Positions 18,403-27,452 are shown, numbered from the stretch's first letter. The stretch is 64,000 nucleotides of DNA from an uncultured Chitinophagaceae bacterium (GCA_937862815.1 CALMED010000024.1:104613-168612); one strand, 5' to 3'. Notes: a model not told the origin generated them from the letters alone. Translations and numbers: made by a program.

Positions 18403-19569
18403 ATGGATCTTTCATTTATCATCAATGAGCTGGGGGAGGACCGCGACCAGTACTTCAACGCGGTGGCGCCTCCCATTATGCAGACGTCCAACTTCCGGTT
18501 CCGCCGGGTAGATCAACTCCGGTCGGCCTTCGCCGATGAGATGAGTACCTACCTGTACAGCCGGGGACTCAACCCCACCGTTGACATCCTGCGGAAAAAA
18601 CTCGCCGCGCTCGATGGGGCCGAGGATTGTCTCGTTTTCAACAGCGGTGCGGCCACCATTTTTGCCGGTGTGCTGGCGCAGGTGAAAAGCGGCGATCACA
18701 TCGTCAGCGTGCAGCAACCGTATACCTGGGCCCAGCGCCTGTTCGACCAGATCCTTCCGCGTTTTGGAGTGGAAACCACGTATGTGGACGGACGGCGGAC
18801 GGAAAATTATTTCGAAGCAACCCGCCCCACCACCACGTTGTATTACATGGAGAGTCCCAACAGTTGGGACTTTGCCCTCCAGGACCTTGGTGCCATTGCG
18901 GCTTATGCACGTCAAAAAGAGATCGTCACGCTGATAGACAACAGCTACTGCACCCCGTTGTACCAGCGCCCACTGGAGTATGGGATTGACCTGGCCATGC
19001 AAACGGCCACCAAATACATCGGTGGACACAGCGACACCCTGGGCGGGGTACTGAGCGGGAGTCGGGAGAGCATCAAGCGCATTTTTGACAGTGAGTACCT
19101 CAACATCGGCAGCGGCATTCAGCCATTTAATGCCTGGATGTTGTTACGGGGGCTGCGCACCCTGCCGGCCCGGCTGGAACGGATTGTGAGCAGTACACAC
19201 GAAGTGGTGCAATACATAAAGCAACACCCGGTGGTTGATGCTGTCTATTATCCGCACGACCCCGGCTTCCCGCAATACGACCTGGCCCGCCGGCAAATGG
19301 CACAAGCCCCCGGCCTCTTTTCATTTACAGTAAAAGCCGCCAGCCGGCAGCAGGTTGTAACATTTTGCGAAAGCCTGCAACACATTCTCATGGCCGTGAG
19401 CTGGGGCGGGTTTGAAAGTTTACTTCTGCCCCGGTGCGCCAGCCTGCAGGATGCGGAATTCAACCCTGCGGATGCCGGGCACCGGATGCTGCGCATGTAC
19501 GTAGGGCTGGAAGCCCCGGCATACCTGGTGGCCGACCTCGACCAGGCTTTCCGGAAGGCATTTGCCTGA
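18403..19569 (+). CDS. Trans-sulfuration family PLP-dependent enzyme
   Basis: A 388-residue protein of the Cys/Met metabolism PLP family (cystathionine gamma-lyase/synthase, methionine gamma-lyase). Visible features are YSRGLNPTVDILRKKLAALDG near the N-terminus, the cofactor-contact region VFNSGAATIFAG, the DNSYCTPLYQRPLEYG loop and the Schiff-base lysine in ATKYIGGHSD near residue 203. The exact reaction cannot be read from the sequence. It is probably co-transcribed with the permease gene 6 nt upstream. Confidence 0.85.
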   Translation: MDLSFIINELGEDRDQYFNAVAPPIMQTSNFRFRRVDQLRSAFADEMSTYLYSRGLNPTVDILRKKLAALDGAEDCLVFNSGAATIFAGVLAQVKSGDHIVSVQQPYTWAQRLFDQILPRFGVETTYVDGRRTENYFEATRPTTTLYYMESPNSWDFALQDLGAIAAYARQKEIVTLIDNSYCTPLYQRPLEYGIDLAMQTATKYIGGHSDTLGGVLSGSRESIKRIFDSEYLNIGSGIQPFNAWMLLRGLRTLPARLERIVSSTHEVVQYIKQHPVVDAVYYPHDPGFPQYDLARRQMAQAPGLFSFTVKAASRQQVVTFCESLQHILMAVSWGGFESLLLPRCASLQDAEFNPADAGHRMLRMYVGLEAPAYLVADLDQAFRKAFA

Positions 19570-19659
19570 CCGTCAGAAAATAGATGAGGAAATGAGAAAA
19601 GAAGGAACTCCTGTCATCCATTTGTCATATTTCGGTAAATTCGTGCCCCCATACTACTG

Positions 19660-19667
19660 TATCTTTA
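19660..19667 (+). promoter_or_regulatory. -7 box of the TolC/HlyD operon
   Basis: TATCTTTA, one mismatch to TAnnTTTG, ends 4 nt before the TolC ATG at 19672. This predicts a leaderless transcript. Confidence 0.45.
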
Positions 19668-19671
19668 CTAT

Positions 19672-21141
19672 ATGAATAAACTCCTGAAACGTTTTGTGCT
19701 GACCGGATGCCTCCCGCTGCTGTTTCTGGCAGCGGCGGCACAGGAAAAGTGGGATCTCCAGCGATGCATTGAATATGCATGGGAACACAATATTTCTGTC
19801 CGCCAGGCCGATGTGCAGGCCCGTATTGCCGAATTAAATCTTCGGCAGGCAGAACTTTCCCGTTATCCCAACGTGAACTTCAATAATAGTACCGGTACTA
19901 ACTTCGGCCGTGCCGTTGACCCCACCTCCAACCTCTTTGTGAGCTCCACACTCTTGTTCCAGCAATACAATTTTAACGTGAGCGGCCTGATCTACAACTG
20001 GGGCAACCTGCGTAATTCCATCCTGGCCACCCGCTATTCGACGGAGGCAGCCGGCGCTGATGTGGAACGCAACAAAAACGATATTGGCCTGCTGGTGGCC
20101 ACCACTTACCTGCAGGTGCTGCTGGCCAAGGAACAGGTGCGCATCGCGGCTGTGCAGGTCGAACTGTCACGCGCCCGGTTCCTCGATACCAAAAAGCGGG
20201 TGGACGCGGGCCTGGTACCGGAGCTCAACGCATTGGAACTCGAAGCCCAGCTTGCCCGCGACAGCGCCACCTACGTTACGGCCTTTACAACTTCGGAGCA
20301 GAATCTGCTTACACTCAAAGCTACGCTCAACCTCGACGCGGCCTATCCCTTTGATATTGCCGAGCCACCCGTACACCTGATCCCCGTGGAGCCCATTGCC
20401 AGCCTGGACCCGGAGGCGGTGTACCAGTCGGCCTTACAGACGCAACCCCAGCAGAAGGTGAATGAGCTGCGGATCCGGGCGTTGCAGGCCAACCTCAAAG
20501 CAGCAAAAGCAGCGTTGTACCCTTCGCTCAACTGGTTTGGCGGTTTGGGTACGAACTTCGCCAACCCCAACACCAAGGTAACCGGTTTTACGTTTGCCGG
20601 CTACGATCCCATAACGCCTTTTTCACCCAAGATTAACATCGGGGGGGTGGACTATTTTGTGCAGTCGCCCAATATTGATGTCATCCAGGGCAAGAAAACC
20701 TTTAACCAGATGTGGACGGGTTGGGGAAATCAACTGAATAACAATTTCCGGCAGAATGTGGGCATACAGATTTCAGTTCCCCTGTTTGCCGGCGGAACGG
20801 CCCGCACCAATTACCAACGGGTTCGTTACGATATAAAAAATGCCGAACTGGTGAAGGAACAGGCCAACCAGCGGTTGAAAAACGATATTTACCAGGCTTA
20901 CCAGGCCGCGGTAAACGCCCTCAACCGCTACCAGGCCAGTAAAAAATCGCTTGATCTTTCGGAAAAAGCGTATTCATTGGCACAAAAGCGCTACGATGCA
21001 GGCTTGCTGCAGCCCATTGAACTCATCACCAGCCAGAACAATCTGTTCCGGGCCCGCATTCAGGCTATGTCCGATCAGTACGACTATGTATTCCGGATGA
21101 AAGTGCTCGAATTTTATAAAGGGTTGGGACTACGGTTATAA
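19672..21141 (+). CDS. TolC-family outer-membrane efflux channel
   Basis: A 489-residue protein with a signal peptide (ending AAAAQE) and the two-fold repeated long-helix/beta-strand pattern of TolC. The N-terminal WDLQRCIEYAWEHNISVRQAD segment and the NFGRAVDPTSN segment are typical of Bacteroidota TolC proteins. It should form the outer-membrane trimeric channel for the HlyD adaptor encoded 27 nt downstream. No pump gene follows in this locus. Confidence 0.88.
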   Translation: MNKLLKRFVLTGCLPLLFLAAAAQEKWDLQRCIEYAWEHNISVRQADVQARIAELNLRQAELSRYPNVNFNNSTGTNFGRAVDPTSNLFVSSTLLFQQYNFNVSGLIYNWGNLRNSILATRYSTEAAGADVERNKNDIGLLVATTYLQVLLAKEQVRIAAVQVELSRARFLDTKKRVDAGLVPELNALELEAQLARDSATYVTAFTTSEQNLLTLKATLNLDAAYPFDIAEPPVHLIPVEPIASLDPEAVYQSALQTQPQQKVNELRIRALQANLKAAKAALYPSLNWFGGLGTNFANPNTKVTGFTFAGYDPITPFSPKINIGGVDYFVQSPNIDVIQGKKTFNQMWTGWGNQLNNNFRQNVGIQISVPLFAGGTARTNYQRVRYDIKNAELVKEQANQRLKNDIYQAYQAAVNALNRYQASKKSLDLSEKAYSLAQKRYDAGLLQPIELITSQNNLFRARIQAMSDQYDYVFRMKVLEFYKGLGLRL

Positions 21142-21168
21142 AAAATAAAAGGTTTCAAACACGATTTT

Positions 21169-22542
21169 ATGAATAAAAGATTATGGTGGATACTGGGTTT
21201 ACTGGTGGTGGTGATAGGAGTACTGCTGGTACTCAAGAAAAGAGGAGTGATCGGGAAAGACAATACCATCCGGGTGGCTACTGAAAAGGTTAGCCTGCGC
21301 ACCATTGTGGAAACGGTGAATGCCAGTGGCAAAGTGTATCCCGAAGACGAGCGGAAGGTGAGCAGCGATGTGAGTGGGGAAGTGGTGGATCTGTATGTGG
21401 ATGAAGGCGACAGCGTACGCCGGGGACAGGTACTGGCCCGGGTGTTTGCCGATGTGCTCACCAGTGCCCGCGACCGGGCCGCCAGCGTGGTGAACCAGCA
21501 ACAGGCGCAAGTAGGAAATACCGAGGCCGCCCTCGGTGCCTTTGAGGCCCGCCTGGCACAGGCAAAACTTAATTACGACCGGCAGAAAAAGCTGCTCGAG
21601 GACAAAGTTATTTCCAAAGCAGAATTTGAGCAGGCCGAAAGCCAGTATCTTTCTGCCAAAGCGGATCTTAACGCGGCGCAGCAAACCATTAAAAGTACGA
21701 AAGCCGGTGTACAGAGTGCACAGGCCAGTCTCACTGAAGCCGATAAGAACCTCAGCCGCACCAGCATCATTTCGCCTATGGATGGGATTGTGTCGCTGCT
21801 CGCTGTTCGCAAAGGTGAGCGGGTGGCCGGTAACCAGTTCAGCCTGGGCACCGAAATCCTGCGTGTGGCCGATATGACCCGCATTGAAGTGCGGGTGGAC
21901 GTAGGCGAAAACGACATTCCCAAGGTGAAGATCGGCGACAGCGCCATCATTGAAGTGGATGCCTATAACGATCGCAAGTTCAAAGGTGTGGTGACCAAGA
22001 TCTCCAGCAGCAGTACATCGGCCCAGCAGGTGACGGCCGGTACCAGCGCCGATGTGACCAACTACAAAGTATACATCCGGATTGATCCGGAGAGTTACAA
22101 AGACCTGGTGGATCCGGAACGGCCGCGGAGCCTGCCATTCCGCCCGGGAATGAGCGCCAGTGCCGACATCATGACCCGGCGCAGGGAAGCCGTGGTGGCC
22201 ATACCCATTCTGGCGGTGACCACCCGCGATAAAAATGAAAAAGAATCCAGGACAAAGGCCAGGGAGCAACAGGACCGGAACAAAGCGGCCGGCCAATCGC
22301 AGGCGGAGAACGGATTTGCCGATGACCTGGTGGAAGTGGTATTTGTGGTGCAACCCGATGGTACCGTGTTGAAAGTGCCCATCAACACGGCCATACAGGA
22401 CAATGAATACATTGAAGTAACCAGTGGCCTGAAAGAAGGCGATGAAGTGGTGAGTGCACCTTACAACACCATCAGCAAGTTGCTCAAGGATGGTACGAAA
22501 GTGAAAGTGGTACCCAAGGAAAAAGTGTACGAGACCAAATAA
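21169..22542 (+). CDS. HlyD/MacA-type periplasmic adaptor
   Basis: A 457-residue membrane-fusion protein with one N-terminal membrane anchor (residues 4-21). A lipoyl half motif (SGEVVDLYVDEGDSVRRGQVLA), a coiled-coil hairpin (about residues 100-190), the second half motif (ISPMDGIVSLLAVRKGERV) and barrel domains follow. A charged insert (KNEKESRTKAREQQDRNKAA, around residue 360) is unusual. It pairs with the TolC gene upstream; MacB-like or RND partners must be encoded elsewhere, because a terminator follows. Confidence 0.85.
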   Translation: MNKRLWWILGLLVVVIGVLLVLKKRGVIGKDNTIRVATEKVSLRTIVETVNASGKVYPEDERKVSSDVSGEVVDLYVDEGDSVRRGQVLARVFADVLTSARDRAASVVNQQQAQVGNTEAALGAFEARLAQAKLNYDRQKKLLEDKVISKAEFEQAESQYLSAKADLNAAQQTIKSTKAGVQSAQASLTEADKNLSRTSIISPMDGIVSLLAVRKGERVAGNQFSLGTEILRVADMTRIEVRVDVGENDIPKVKIGDSAIIEVDAYNDRKFKGVVTKISSSSTSAQQVTAGTSADVTNYKVYIRIDPESYKDLVDPERPRSLPFRPGMSASADIMTRRREAVVAIPILAVTTRDKNEKESRTKAREQQDRNKAAGQSQAENGFADDLVEVVFVVQPDGTVLKVPINTAIQDNEYIEVTSGLKEGDEVVSAPYNTISKLLKDGTKVKVVPKEKVYETK

Positions 22543-22604
22543 TCGCCCTGCAATTTATTGGGCTGAACAAACAGCCCGGCCCGCACACCAAACAAAAACT
22601 TATG

Positions 22605-22637
22605 AAGAATCCCGGATGCACACGGGATTCTTTTTAT
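22605..22637 (+). terminator. Intrinsic terminator of the TolC/HlyD operon
   Basis: A 10-bp perfect stem (AAGAATCCCG/CGGGATTCTT) with an 8-nt loop, then a T-rich tail, 62 nt after the HlyD stop. Confidence 0.88.
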
Positions 22638-22660
22638 TTTAGGCCCGGTAAAACATTTGC

Positions 22661-23734
22661 TTGAAAGAAGAAACGTCTCCACGGTTTGCCATGATCGGCA
22701 GCGGCAGCTGGGCGTCCGCCCTGGCCAAAATCCTGAGCGATAATGGCATCAGTCTGCATTGGTATGTGCGCAATCATACCATCGGGGAGCACCTGATGAA
22801 GTACGGCCACAATCCCAGTTACCTGCGTACGGCCTCCTTCCGGACAGCTCATATTGAACTGCATTATTCGGTGGAATCGGCCGCCGCCGCTGCCGACTAC
22901 ATCATCCTGGCCATTCCATCGGCTTACATGGAAGGCGTGCTGCGGGAATTGCCGCGGGATGTTTTCCGGGGGAAAAAGGTGATTTCGGCCATCAAGGGAC
23001 TTATGCCCTCCAACAACGTTTTGCTGAACGACTACCTGCGTACGGAGTTTGATTTCGACATCAACGATTACTTTACCATTATGGGGCCCTGTCATGCCGA
23101 AGAAGTGGCCGCAGAAAAATTATCGTACCTCACTTTTTCCGGGCTGGATGAAGAACGTGCCCAGTGGATTGCCGACCGGTTTAAAAATCACTACATCAAT
23201 ACGGTTATCAATACCGACCTCTACGGTGTGCAGTTTGCAGCTATTCTCAAAAATATCTATGCCCTTGGAAGCGGCATTGCACACGGGCTGGAATACGGCG
23301 ATAACTTTCTGAGCGTGCTGATTGCCAATGCGGCCGATGAAATGGCCGGCTTTCTGCGCAAGGTAGGCATCCGGAACATAGAAGTGGGAGTGCATAAAGA
23401 GCCCATTCCCGGTGTGCAGCTGCTCAAAACAGCTTATCGCAAATCGGCCAACTATGCAGCCAGTGTGTACCTGGGTGATCTGCTCGTGACCTGTTATTCC
23501 CTCTATAGCCGCAACCGCACCTTTGGCAACATGATAGGAAAGGGGTACAGCGTACAGGCGGCCCAGTTAGAGATGAACATGGTGGCAGAAGGGTACAATG
23601 CCTGCCGCAGCCTCTACCAGATCAACCAGGAAGTGCATGCCGATATTCCCATAGCCGCAACGGTGTACCGCATTTTATGGGAAGGCCTTCCGCCGGCCGA
23701 GGGGTTCCGCCAGATCGAAGAAACCATGATCTGA
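22661..23734 (+). CDS. gpsA: Glycerol-3-phosphate dehydrogenase [NAD(P)+]
   Basis: A 357-residue soluble enzyme that reduces dihydroxyacetone phosphate to sn-glycerol 3-phosphate for phospholipid synthesis. The N-terminal nucleotide-binding motif is IGSGSWASALAKIL, and AIKGLMPSNNVLLNDYL, IMGPCHAEEVA and LKNIYALGSGIAHGL match the family, including the catalytic lysine in the last motif. The start is TTG; the next ATG (22691) would cut into the Rossmann strand. It is slightly longer than the usual 330-340 residues. Confidence 0.92.
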   Translation: MKEETSPRFAMIGSGSWASALAKILSDNGISLHWYVRNHTIGEHLMKYGHNPSYLRTASFRTAHIELHYSVESAAAAADYIILAIPSAYMEGVLRELPRDVFRGKKVISAIKGLMPSNNVLLNDYLRTEFDFDINDYFTIMGPCHAEEVAAEKLSYLTFSGLDEERAQWIADRFKNHYINTVINTDLYGVQFAAILKNIYALGSGIAHGLEYGDNFLSVLIANAADEMAGFLRKVGIRNIEVGVHKEPIPGVQLLKTAYRKSANYAASVYLGDLLVTCYSLYSRNRTFGNMIGKGYSVQAAQLEMNMVAEGYNACRSLYQINQEVHADIPIAATVYRILWEGLPPAEGFRQIEETMI

Positions 23735-23780
23735 AAATGTTAATATTTCACACACGTTATTATGTCCGGGCAGGCTGTTG

Positions 23781-23788
23781 TACCTTTA
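23781..23788 (+). promoter_or_regulatory. -7 box before small ORF and XRE regulator
   Basis: TACCTTTA, one mismatch to TAnnTTTG, ends 7 nt before the ATG of the 38-residue frame and about 165 nt before the regulator gene. Confidence 0.35.
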
Positions 23789-23795
23789 AGCCGGT

Positions 23796-23912
23796 ATGAT
23801 GCCGATTTCCTTCCTCCTGGGAACTCCTGTGTTGTTGCTGGTCATGCTGGCAACCGCAAGCATTACCCATTTCCTGCGGGAGAACAGGAACCGGCTTCCG
23901 TTCCGGTACTGA
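23796..23912 (+). CDS. Possible 38-residue single-pass membrane protein
   Basis: A short frame starting with two methionines. It has a hydrophobic stretch of about 20 residues (positions 4-23, rich in Leu, Val and Ala) followed by a tail with five arginines. This is the usual shape of a small membrane protein with the tail in the cytoplasm. A -7 box lies 7 nt upstream and the XRE regulator starts 41 nt downstream. No family is recognised. Short length means coincidence is possible. Confidence 0.4.
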   Translation: MMPISFLLGTPVLLLVMLATASITHFLRENRNRLPFRY

Positions 23913-23953
23913 TACGTTCAGTTACCATTCCTTATTCCCTAAACAAAATCGAT

Positions 23954-24325
23954 ATGCCCGGTACGCTCATCAGAAAGATCCGCGAACAAAAGAAAGTAAC
24001 CCAGGAAGAAGTTGCCCGTCATATGGGCATCTCCCAGAATGCATACAGCAAGATTGAAAATGGCATCACACAGCTAACCATCAACCACGTGAAGCAGATC
24101 AGCGAGGCCCTGGGCGTTCCCGCAGTGGAACTGTTGCGGGATGATTTTGAGGTTCACAAACCTCTTTCGTTTCAGGCGCAGAGTGTGAATCGCGAAATCC
24201 TGATTCTGGCATTGGAGGAACTCCGGTCCAAGCTGGAACAAAAAGTGCCGGAGCAACATGAAATGTATCCTTTGTTCCTGTACCAGCTGCAGACAGCGGA
24301 GAATATCCTCTTGCACATTGATTGA
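23954..24325 (+). CDS. XRE-family helix-turn-helix regulator
   Basis: A 123-residue protein with an N-terminal HTH_3 domain at residues 3-56 (IRKIREQKKVTQEEVARHMG, SQNAYSKIENG, ISEALGV). The C-terminal half is predicted helical (LILALEELRSKLEQKV) and may mediate dimerisation. The start at 23954 is chosen because the HTH domain begins right after it; the frame upstream is not protein-like. Targets unknown; the small membrane frame just upstream is a candidate partner. Confidence 0.82.
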   Translation: MPGTLIRKIREQKKVTQEEVARHMGISQNAYSKIENGITQLTINHVKQISEALGVPAVELLRDDFEVHKPLSFQAQSVNREILILALEELRSKLEQKVPEQHEMYPLFLYQLQTAENILLHID

Positions 24326-24386
24326 CACAACAGGGCACCGTAAAAAAAACCTGTTGTTTATGCGGGGGCCTTATTATGGTGCGATT

Positions 24387-25598
24387 TCAGTCGTTTTCCC
24401 CTTTGCCCTTCAGCAAATCCTGCACTTGTGCCTGTGGAAAGGCGAAAGCCCCCCCTGCCGGATCGTCCAGCACAAATAAATCCGCTGCAATGCGGTCGGC
24501 ATACAACTTTCCCTCCCGGCTGAGTCGGAGTTGTTGCGCTTCCTGCAACACCCAACCCTGCTGCCGGAACGGCCGGCTGCGGTATTCCAGTGCGTCTGCC
24601 ATTGCATCACCAAACGTGCGTTTCACCTTTTCCAGGTCGCAGCCTTCCATCCGCCGGAGGCTGGTCATGATGTATTCATTCAGCTGATCCCGGCGGGTCA
24701 GCTGATCCTGTTCAAACGGTACACGGCCTTGCCGGATGGAAGCAATGTAGTTGCGGTTGTGCGCCACGTTCCACTGCCTGGCAGTGCCGTTGAAGGAGTG
24801 TGCGGAAGGCCCGATGCCCAGGTAGGGGATACCCTGCCAGTAACTGCTGTTGTGGCGGCTGCGATGTCCAGGTCGTGCAAAGTTGGAAATTTCATAGTGC
24901 TCCCAGCCGGCCTGCTCCAGTACATCCATGAGCTGCAGGAACTGGCGGGCCTGCTGCTCCGGGTTGGTGGGACTTCGCCGGCCGGTCCGTATCTGTTTTT
25001 CCAGGGGTGTTTTGGATTCTACGGTCAAGGCGTAGCAGGAAAGATGGGTCACCTCCTGTTGCAAGGCCCAGTTAAGGGTGTGCAGCCAGCGCTCATCGGT
25101 GAGCAAGGGCCCGCCATAGATAAGGTCTACCGAGAAATCAGAAAAACCGGCCTCCCGTACCAAATGCACCACCATCTGTGCTTCTTCCGCCGTATGGGCA
25201 CGGTTCATCCATTGCAATTCATCTTCGTACAGCGACTGGATGCCCAGGCTCAGGCGGGTCACACCCGCTCCTTTCCAGCCCTCCAGTAGAGCGGGGGTTA
25301 CATCATCGGGGTTGGCTTCCAGCGTGATTTCGGCACCTTGTTCCACGGTCCATAAGCCGCGGATGCGGTTCAGCAAGGCAGCAACGTCGGTTGTTGCAAG
25401 CAGGCTGGGCGTGCCTCCCCCCAGGTAGATGGTTTGTACATTGGAAGTGCCCAGGTAGCCCGCCGCCGCCTGCATCTCGAGTTCGTTCAATAAAGCAGCC
25501 ATCATTTCGTTCTTATACGTGCGGCTCGTGCTGAAATGAAAATCGCAGTAATTACACCGTTGCCGGCAAAAAGGGATATGGACATAGATTCCCGCCAA
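24387..25598 (-). CDS. hemW: Radical SAM haem chaperone HemW
   Basis: About 403 residues. The radical SAM motif CRQRCNYC sits 13 residues after the start within GIYVHIPFCRQRCNYCDFHF, the usual HemW N-terminus. Also seen are YLGGGTPSLL, the glutamate-containing EITLEANPDD and a C-terminal HemN_C domain. HemW resembles coproporphyrinogen oxidase HemN but is thought to deliver haem. The start is TTG at 25598: the perfect -7 box at 25622-25629 places transcription start downstream of the earlier in-frame ATG (25673). Confidence 0.88.
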   Translation of the reverse strand: MAGIYVHIPFCRQRCNYCDFHFSTSRTYKNEMMAALLNELEMQAAAGYLGTSNVQTIYLGGGTPSLLATTDVAALLNRIRGLWTVEQGAEITLEANPDDVTPALLEGWKGAGVTRLSLGIQSLYEDELQWMNRAHTAEEAQMVVHLVREAGFSDFSVDLIYGGPLLTDERWLHTLNWALQQEVTHLSCYALTVESKTPLEKQIRTGRRSPTNPEQQARQFLQLMDVLEQAGWEHYEISNFARPGHRSRHNSSYWQGIPYLGIGPSAHSFNGTARQWNVAHNRNYIASIRQGRVPFEQDQLTRRDQLNEYIMTSLRRMEGCDLEKVKRTFGDAMADALEYRSRPFRQQGWVLQEAQQLRLSREGKLYADRIAADLFVLDDPAGGAFAFPQAQVQDLLKGKGEND

Positions 25599-25607
25599 AT
25601 CAAAGCT

Positions 25608-25615
25608 TAATTTCG
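25608..25615 (+). promoter_or_regulatory. -7 box of the Omp85-like gene
   Basis: TAATTTCG, one mismatch to TAnnTTTG, 20 nt before the GTG start at 25636. It lies within 15 nt of the opposite-strand hemW box, so the two divergent promoters overlap. Confidence 0.4.
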
Positions 25616-25621
25616 TTCCTG

Positions 25622-25629
25622 CAAAATTA
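25622..25629 (-). promoter_or_regulatory. -7 box of hemW
   Basis: Perfect TAATTTTG on the minus strand. It supports the TTG start at 25598 and excludes the longer reading. Confidence 0.5.
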
Positions 25630-25635
25630 CCGGCC

Positions 25636-27432
25636 GTGCATCGTATCGCTGTAAAAATTATCGGATGGCTCACCGGCGTACTGCTGCTGCCACAGGTAGC
25701 AGAAGCGCAAACGGTTTATCCGCTCCGTTATGCGTTTGCCGATACCGTGCTTGCGCCCGAACAATTGGGCCTGCTCCGGATCTTCTCCGGCCGGGACGCC
25801 TGTATCACATACCTGGCCCAACTGCCCGCCACCCTCCGCAACCGGGGGTACCTGGCCGCCTCCGTTGATGAAGTTCAGGCCGATTCGGCCGGCGCAACGG
25901 TGCAGTTATACCTGGGTCCTGCCGTGAAGTGGGTACAGTTGCGTACCCCCGGGATTCCAGCCGATTGGTTGCAGGCAGCAGGATACCGCGAGCGCAATTT
26001 CCGCAACCAGTTGCTCGACTATTCCGCCTTTCAACTGCTGCAAACCCGTCTGCTTCAAAAGCTGGAGAACAGCGGCTATCCGTTCGCCCGGGTACAGGTC
26101 GACAGCCTGGATTGGCAGCCTGCCGGCCTTACGGCTGCTCTCACCCTCGAGCAGGGCCCCCTGTACCGGATCGACAGCATCCGGGTATTTGGTGATGTAA
26201 ACATCCGCAATGTTTTTTTGCAGCGCTACCTCGAGATCCCGAACGGATCGGTCTATGATCAGCAGAAACTGCAACGCATCAGCAATAAACTGCTGCAACT
26301 GCCCTACCTCGTGGAGGAACAGCCCTGGAACATGAACCTCCTGGGTACCGGATCCATCCTCAACCTGTACCTCAAAAACCGGAAGAACAGCCAGATCAAC
26401 GGTATTGTGGGATTCCTGCCGGCCACCGACCAGCTGGGGGGCAACAAGCTGCAGGTTACCGGCGATTTTAATCTGAACCTTAAGAACGGCTTTGGGCTGG
26501 GAGAATCCCTGGTTATCCTCTTCCAGCAGATCCAGGTACAATCGCCCCGCCTGCAACTGGCCTACCAGCAACCCTTTCTCTTCGGTTCCGCGTTTGGCAC
26601 CGATGTATCTTTCGACGGGTTTAAAAAAGATTCGTCGTTTCTCAACATCCGCCTGCAGGCAGGGGTGCAATATGCCTTTGGCGGCAACCGCAACGGTAAA
26701 GTGTTTGTGCAGCAGTTTATCACCAACCTCGACCTGGTGGATACAGCCTCCATCCGTTTTTCGAAGCGCTTGCCCGAGCAGATAGACCAAACCACCACCA
26801 GTATGGGACTGGATTATGAATGGTGGAATACCGATTACCGGTTTAATCCGCGTTCCGGCTTTGACATACGGGTTTCCGGATCGGCCGGTATCCGCCGTAT
26901 CCGCCCAAACAACAGCATTACAGCCATTAAGAATCCGCTGGACCCGGCGTTCGATTATCGCAGCCTGTACGACTCCATTCAGTTGCGTGCCTACACTTTC
27001 CGTATCACCACAAATACCGCACGGTATTTCCGCACCGGCCGGCAAACCACCCTGAAGACGGCCCTGCAGGCCGGATGGGTGCAAAGTCCTTCCCTGTTCC
27101 GCAATGAACTGTTTCAACTGGGGGGCTTCCGCCTTTTGCGGGGCTTTGACGATGAGAGTATTTTTGCCTCTTCCTACGCGGTAATCACTACCGAATACCG
27201 CCTGCTGATCGGGTTGAACAGTTTTCTTTATGCCTTTACGGATGCCGGCCTGGTTCGCAACCAGAGCCAGTTTTCCAACAGCACCAACCGGTTCTTCGGC
27301 GCCGGCGGAGGGATGGCCTTTGAGACCAAAGCCGGGATTTTCAATGTCGCTTTTGCTGCCGGGGTGCGTAACGATCTGCCCCTCAACCTGCGGCAAAGCA
27401 AAATTCATTTCGGTTATTTGAATTTCTTTTAA
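25636..27432 (+). CDS. Omp85-superfamily outer-membrane protein with POTRA-like region
   Basis: A 598-residue protein with signal peptide (ending AEAQ), an N-terminal region of about 230 residues with POTRA-like segments (GPLYRIDSIRVFGDVNIRNVFL and QRISNKLLQLPYL), and a C-terminal barrel with the conserved LGGFRLLRGFDDESIFASSY loop. This is the BamA/TamA/FhaC architecture. The start is GTG, 20 nt after a -7-like box. No partner secreted protein is seen next to it, so an assembly role is more likely than two-partner secretion. Confidence 0.78.
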   Translation: MHRIAVKIIGWLTGVLLLPQVAEAQTVYPLRYAFADTVLAPEQLGLLRIFSGRDACITYLAQLPATLRNRGYLAASVDEVQADSAGATVQLYLGPAVKWVQLRTPGIPADWLQAAGYRERNFRNQLLDYSAFQLLQTRLLQKLENSGYPFARVQVDSLDWQPAGLTAALTLEQGPLYRIDSIRVFGDVNIRNVFLQRYLEIPNGSVYDQQKLQRISNKLLQLPYLVEEQPWNMNLLGTGSILNLYLKNRKNSQINGIVGFLPATDQLGGNKLQVTGDFNLNLKNGFGLGESLVILFQQIQVQSPRLQLAYQQPFLFGSAFGTDVSFDGFKKDSSFLNIRLQAGVQYAFGGNRNGKVFVQQFITNLDLVDTASIRFSKRLPEQIDQTTTSMGLDYEWWNTDYRFNPRSGFDIRVSGSAGIRRIRPNNSITAIKNPLDPAFDYRSLYDSIQLRAYTFRITTNTARYFRTGRQTTLKTALQAGWVQSPSLFRNELFQLGGFRLLRGFDDESIFASSYAVITTEYRLLIGLNSFLYAFTDAGLVRNQSQFSNSTNRFFGAGGGMAFETKAGIFNVAFAAGVRNDLPLNLRQSKIHFGYLNFF

Positions 27433-27452
27433 ATGCCTGTACTGCTTCCGCG

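Noticed and set aside
24327..24357. Hairpin ACAACAGG/CCTGTTGT between the XRE gene and hemW as a terminator
   Set aside because: The 15-nt A-rich loop and lack of a T run after the stem make it weak; not called.
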